Part shown: one piece after another, positions 62,639-64,000 of the stretch | How positions within the stretch are numbered: position 1 is the stretch's first letter | Layout of the letters: the number at the start of each line of letters is the position of its first letter | Source: CAZSSM01 sp964609385 | GTDB taxonomy: Bacteria > Planctomycetota > Planctomycetia > Isosphaerales > Isosphaeraceae | Assembly (NCBI GenBank): GCA_964609385.1 | Contig: CAZSSM010000005.1 | Coordinates: forward strand, 1-64,000 | Length of the DNA: 64,000 nucleotides | Direction: 5' to 3' | Made by a program: the position numbers and the translations under genes | Notes under the pieces: generated by a model | Databases searched by the model: none | What the model was told of the DNA's origin: nothing | What the model saw: the letters and a program-made list of their open reading frames with translations, nothing else

Positions 62639-63868
62639 TCACTCAATCGCGGGTTCGGTCGTCTCGCGGAGCCGCTGGGCAACTCGTTCGGCCTCGGCCA
62701 GGGCGCGGAGCACGTTCTCGCCAAGGATCTTATGGATCTCCTCGGCGGTGTAGCCCCGGTCCAGGAGTTCCTCGGTCAGCCGTGGGTAGCCGGAGACGTC
62801 TTCGAGGCCGACCGGGGTGATGCCGATGCCGTCGTAGTCGCCGCCGATACCGACATGGTCGATGCCGGCGACCTCGACGATGTGATCGATGTGGTCGGCG
62901 ACGGTCTGGACGTTGCCCCGAACCTCGACGGCGGTCGCGGCCCAATCGTCGTAGGCCTTCTGGTAGTCCTCCGAATCAGGGAACTGCTCGCGGAGCTGTC
63001 GGCGCTTGGCCGTCAAGGTGCTCAGGGCGTCGGGCACGAGGAAGCCGGGGAAGAAGTTGACCATGATCACGCCCCCGTTGTCGGGAATCCGCTTGAGGAT
63101 CGCGTCGGGGACGTTGCGCGGATGCGGGCAGAGGGCGAAGGCGCTGGAGTGGCTGGCGATGACCGGTGCCTCGGCGATCCGGAGCACATCGTCCATCGTG
63201 GCTTCGGAGACATGCGAGATATCGACCAGCATCCCGAGTCGGTTCATCTCCACGACGACGCGCTCGCCGAACGCGGTCAGGCCCCCGTGTCGGGCCTCGT
63301 CGGTGGCGGCGTCGGCCCAGTCGAGCGTACCGTTGTGGGTCAAGGTCATATAGCGAACGCCCAGGCGGTAGAAGTTGCGGAGCAAGGCCAAATCGTTCTC
63401 GATTGCGATGCCGCCCTCAATCCCGATCAGTGAGGCGATCCGCCCTTCGTCGACGACCCGTCGGACGTCCTCGGCGGTCAGGGCCAGGCCGAAGGTCTCG
63501 GGATAGCGGGCGATCATCCGATGGACCAGGTCAATCTGCTGGGAGACCGTCTGCGACGGCTTGGGCTGCTCGGTCGGGATGTAGACCGACCAGAATTGGG
63601 CCTTGAGCCCACCCTGCCGGAGCCGAGGGATGTCGGTGTGCGTGGCCTCGACGAGCGAACGGGCCATGTCGAACCGTCGGAAGCCGACGTCACCGAGATT
63701 CCGGAGCCGCCAAGGCAGGTCGTTGTGCCCGTCGAAGAGGAGGCCGCTGCGATGAACGTCCTGAGCTCGTGGTGAGATGGGATCGTTCGAAGGCGGTTGC
63801 GGCGTGGTGGGTTGGTTGGCGTGGAGGGTCAAGATCAGTCCGATCCGCATAAGAAACGACGGAAACAT
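62639..63868 (-). CDS. Membrane dipeptidase (peptidase family M19), exported
   Basis: Zinc dipeptidase of the renal-dipeptidase family, 409 residues. A hydrophobic signal (MRIGLILTLHANQ) precedes the mature enzyme. Zinc ligands: H48-x-D50 (FDGHNDLPW), the bridging Glu in SLIGIEGGIAI, His in DISHVSEATMDDVL, and His in PVIASHSSAFALCPHPRN. The C-terminal HVGIGGDYDGIG supplies the last Asp. All active-site residues are present, so dipeptide (or related amide) hydrolysis is expected in the periplasm. The start at 63868 has GGAG about 11 bases upstream; the frame is open to 63973. Converges with the Gfo/Idh/MocA gene, and lies 61 bases after a gene that ends at 63930. Confidence 0.93.
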   Translation of the reverse strand: MFPSFLMRIGLILTLHANQPTTPQPPSNDPISPRAQDVHRSGLLFDGHNDLPWRLRNLGDVGFRRFDMARSLVEATHTDIPRLRQGGLKAQFWSVYIPTEQPKPSQTVSQQIDLVHRMIARYPETFGLALTAEDVRRVVDEGRIASLIGIEGGIAIENDLALLRNFYRLGVRYMTLTHNGTLDWADAATDEARHGGLTAFGERVVVEMNRLGMLVDISHVSEATMDDVLRIAEAPVIASHSSAFALCPHPRNVPDAILKRIPDNGGVIMVNFFPGFLVPDALSTLTAKRRQLREQFPDSEDYQKAYDDWAATAVEVRGNVQTVADHIDHIVEVAGIDHVGIGGDYDGIGITPVGLEDVSGYPRLTEELLDRGYTAEEIHKILGENVLRALAEAERVAQRLRETTEPAIE

Positions 63869-63929
63869 TGTGATCGATCTCCGGCAGTTGGGGAATAGAG
63901 GGAAACCGCAATCGGGGTCGACGTTTCGA

Positions 63930-64000
63930 TCACGAATCCGCCTTGTCGGCCATCCGGGCCGCGACGAGGGCATCGTCGAACCGTCGGGCAGCCAATGCGG
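63930..64000 (-). CDS. C-terminal end of an unknown gene (enters from right edge)
   Basis: On the minus strand the frame from the window edge encodes ALAARRFDDALVAARMADKA and then DS and a TGA at 63930-63932. The helical, Ala/Arg-rich composition with aromatic and acidic spacing fits a TPR-like C-terminus and the third codon positions are G/C-rich. Too short to identify; it would lie upstream of, and perhaps in operon with, the dipeptidase. Confidence 0.4.
   Translation of the reverse strand, partial: ALAARRFDDALVAARMADKADS

Overview
The window is about 64 kb of GC-rich bacterial DNA that reads as a planctomycete chromosome, most likely from the Isosphaeraceae or a close relative. The evidence is a Tat-exported DUF1501 protein, a Tat-exported Gfo/Idh/MocA oxidoreductase, a PEP-CTERM secreted nuclease, a HEAT-repeat protein with the typical planctomycete N-terminal anchor helix, a signal peptidase I with a zinc ribbon and a large inserted domain, LRR proteins beside a Ser/Thr kinase, and long intergenic gaps with few Shine-Dalgarno sequences. 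The lineage is inferred from gene content, not from a marker gene. I see no rRNA, tRNA, CRISPR array or intact insertion sequence.

Left part (0-16 kb): a minus-strand run ROK kinase, lepA, lepB. Then a plus-strand run of two LRR proteins, a Ser/Thr kinase, and a bacterial XPB helicase locus of three genes (xpb, a 77-residue protein, a 735-residue helicase-associated protein). A secreted thioredoxin-trypsin fusion follows on the minus strand.

16-26 kb: an inositol-monophosphatase-family gene, then a minus-strand block read as Rieske-FAD reductase, cytochrome P450, TetR regulator, membrane-fusion adaptor, RND permease. Near-identical promoter/operator sites lie ahead of tetR and of the adaptor, so this looks like a self-regulated efflux system beside a possible P450/redox-partner pair.

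26-44 kb: TPR protein and rsmA (overlapping tail to tail), DUF1501 protein, hypothetical secreted protein, a second TetR gene with inverted repeats upstream, PEP-CTERM endonuclease/phosphatase-fold protein, HEAT protein, methyltransferase, tilS overlapping a GT39-like membrane glycosyltransferase, and a giant AsmA-like protein.

44-53 kb is looser and partly AT-rich: an HTH-plus-transmembrane protein, an NmrA-like gene with odd codon use, an esterase, truB, a 1.2 kb gap, and a 684-residue membrane protein with a degenerate two-helix channel module, two Rossmann (RCK/TrkA-N-like) domains and a C-terminal RyR domain. This last gene is one of the two most unusual items here; the XPB triad is the other.

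53-64 kb: a third TetR regulator with three matching palindromic operators, controlling an adaptor/RND pair that ends in a strong terminator; a translationally coupled PhyH dioxygenase/methyltransferase pair; a Gfo/Idh/MocA protein; a membrane dipeptidase; and the C-terminal end of a further gene at the right edge.
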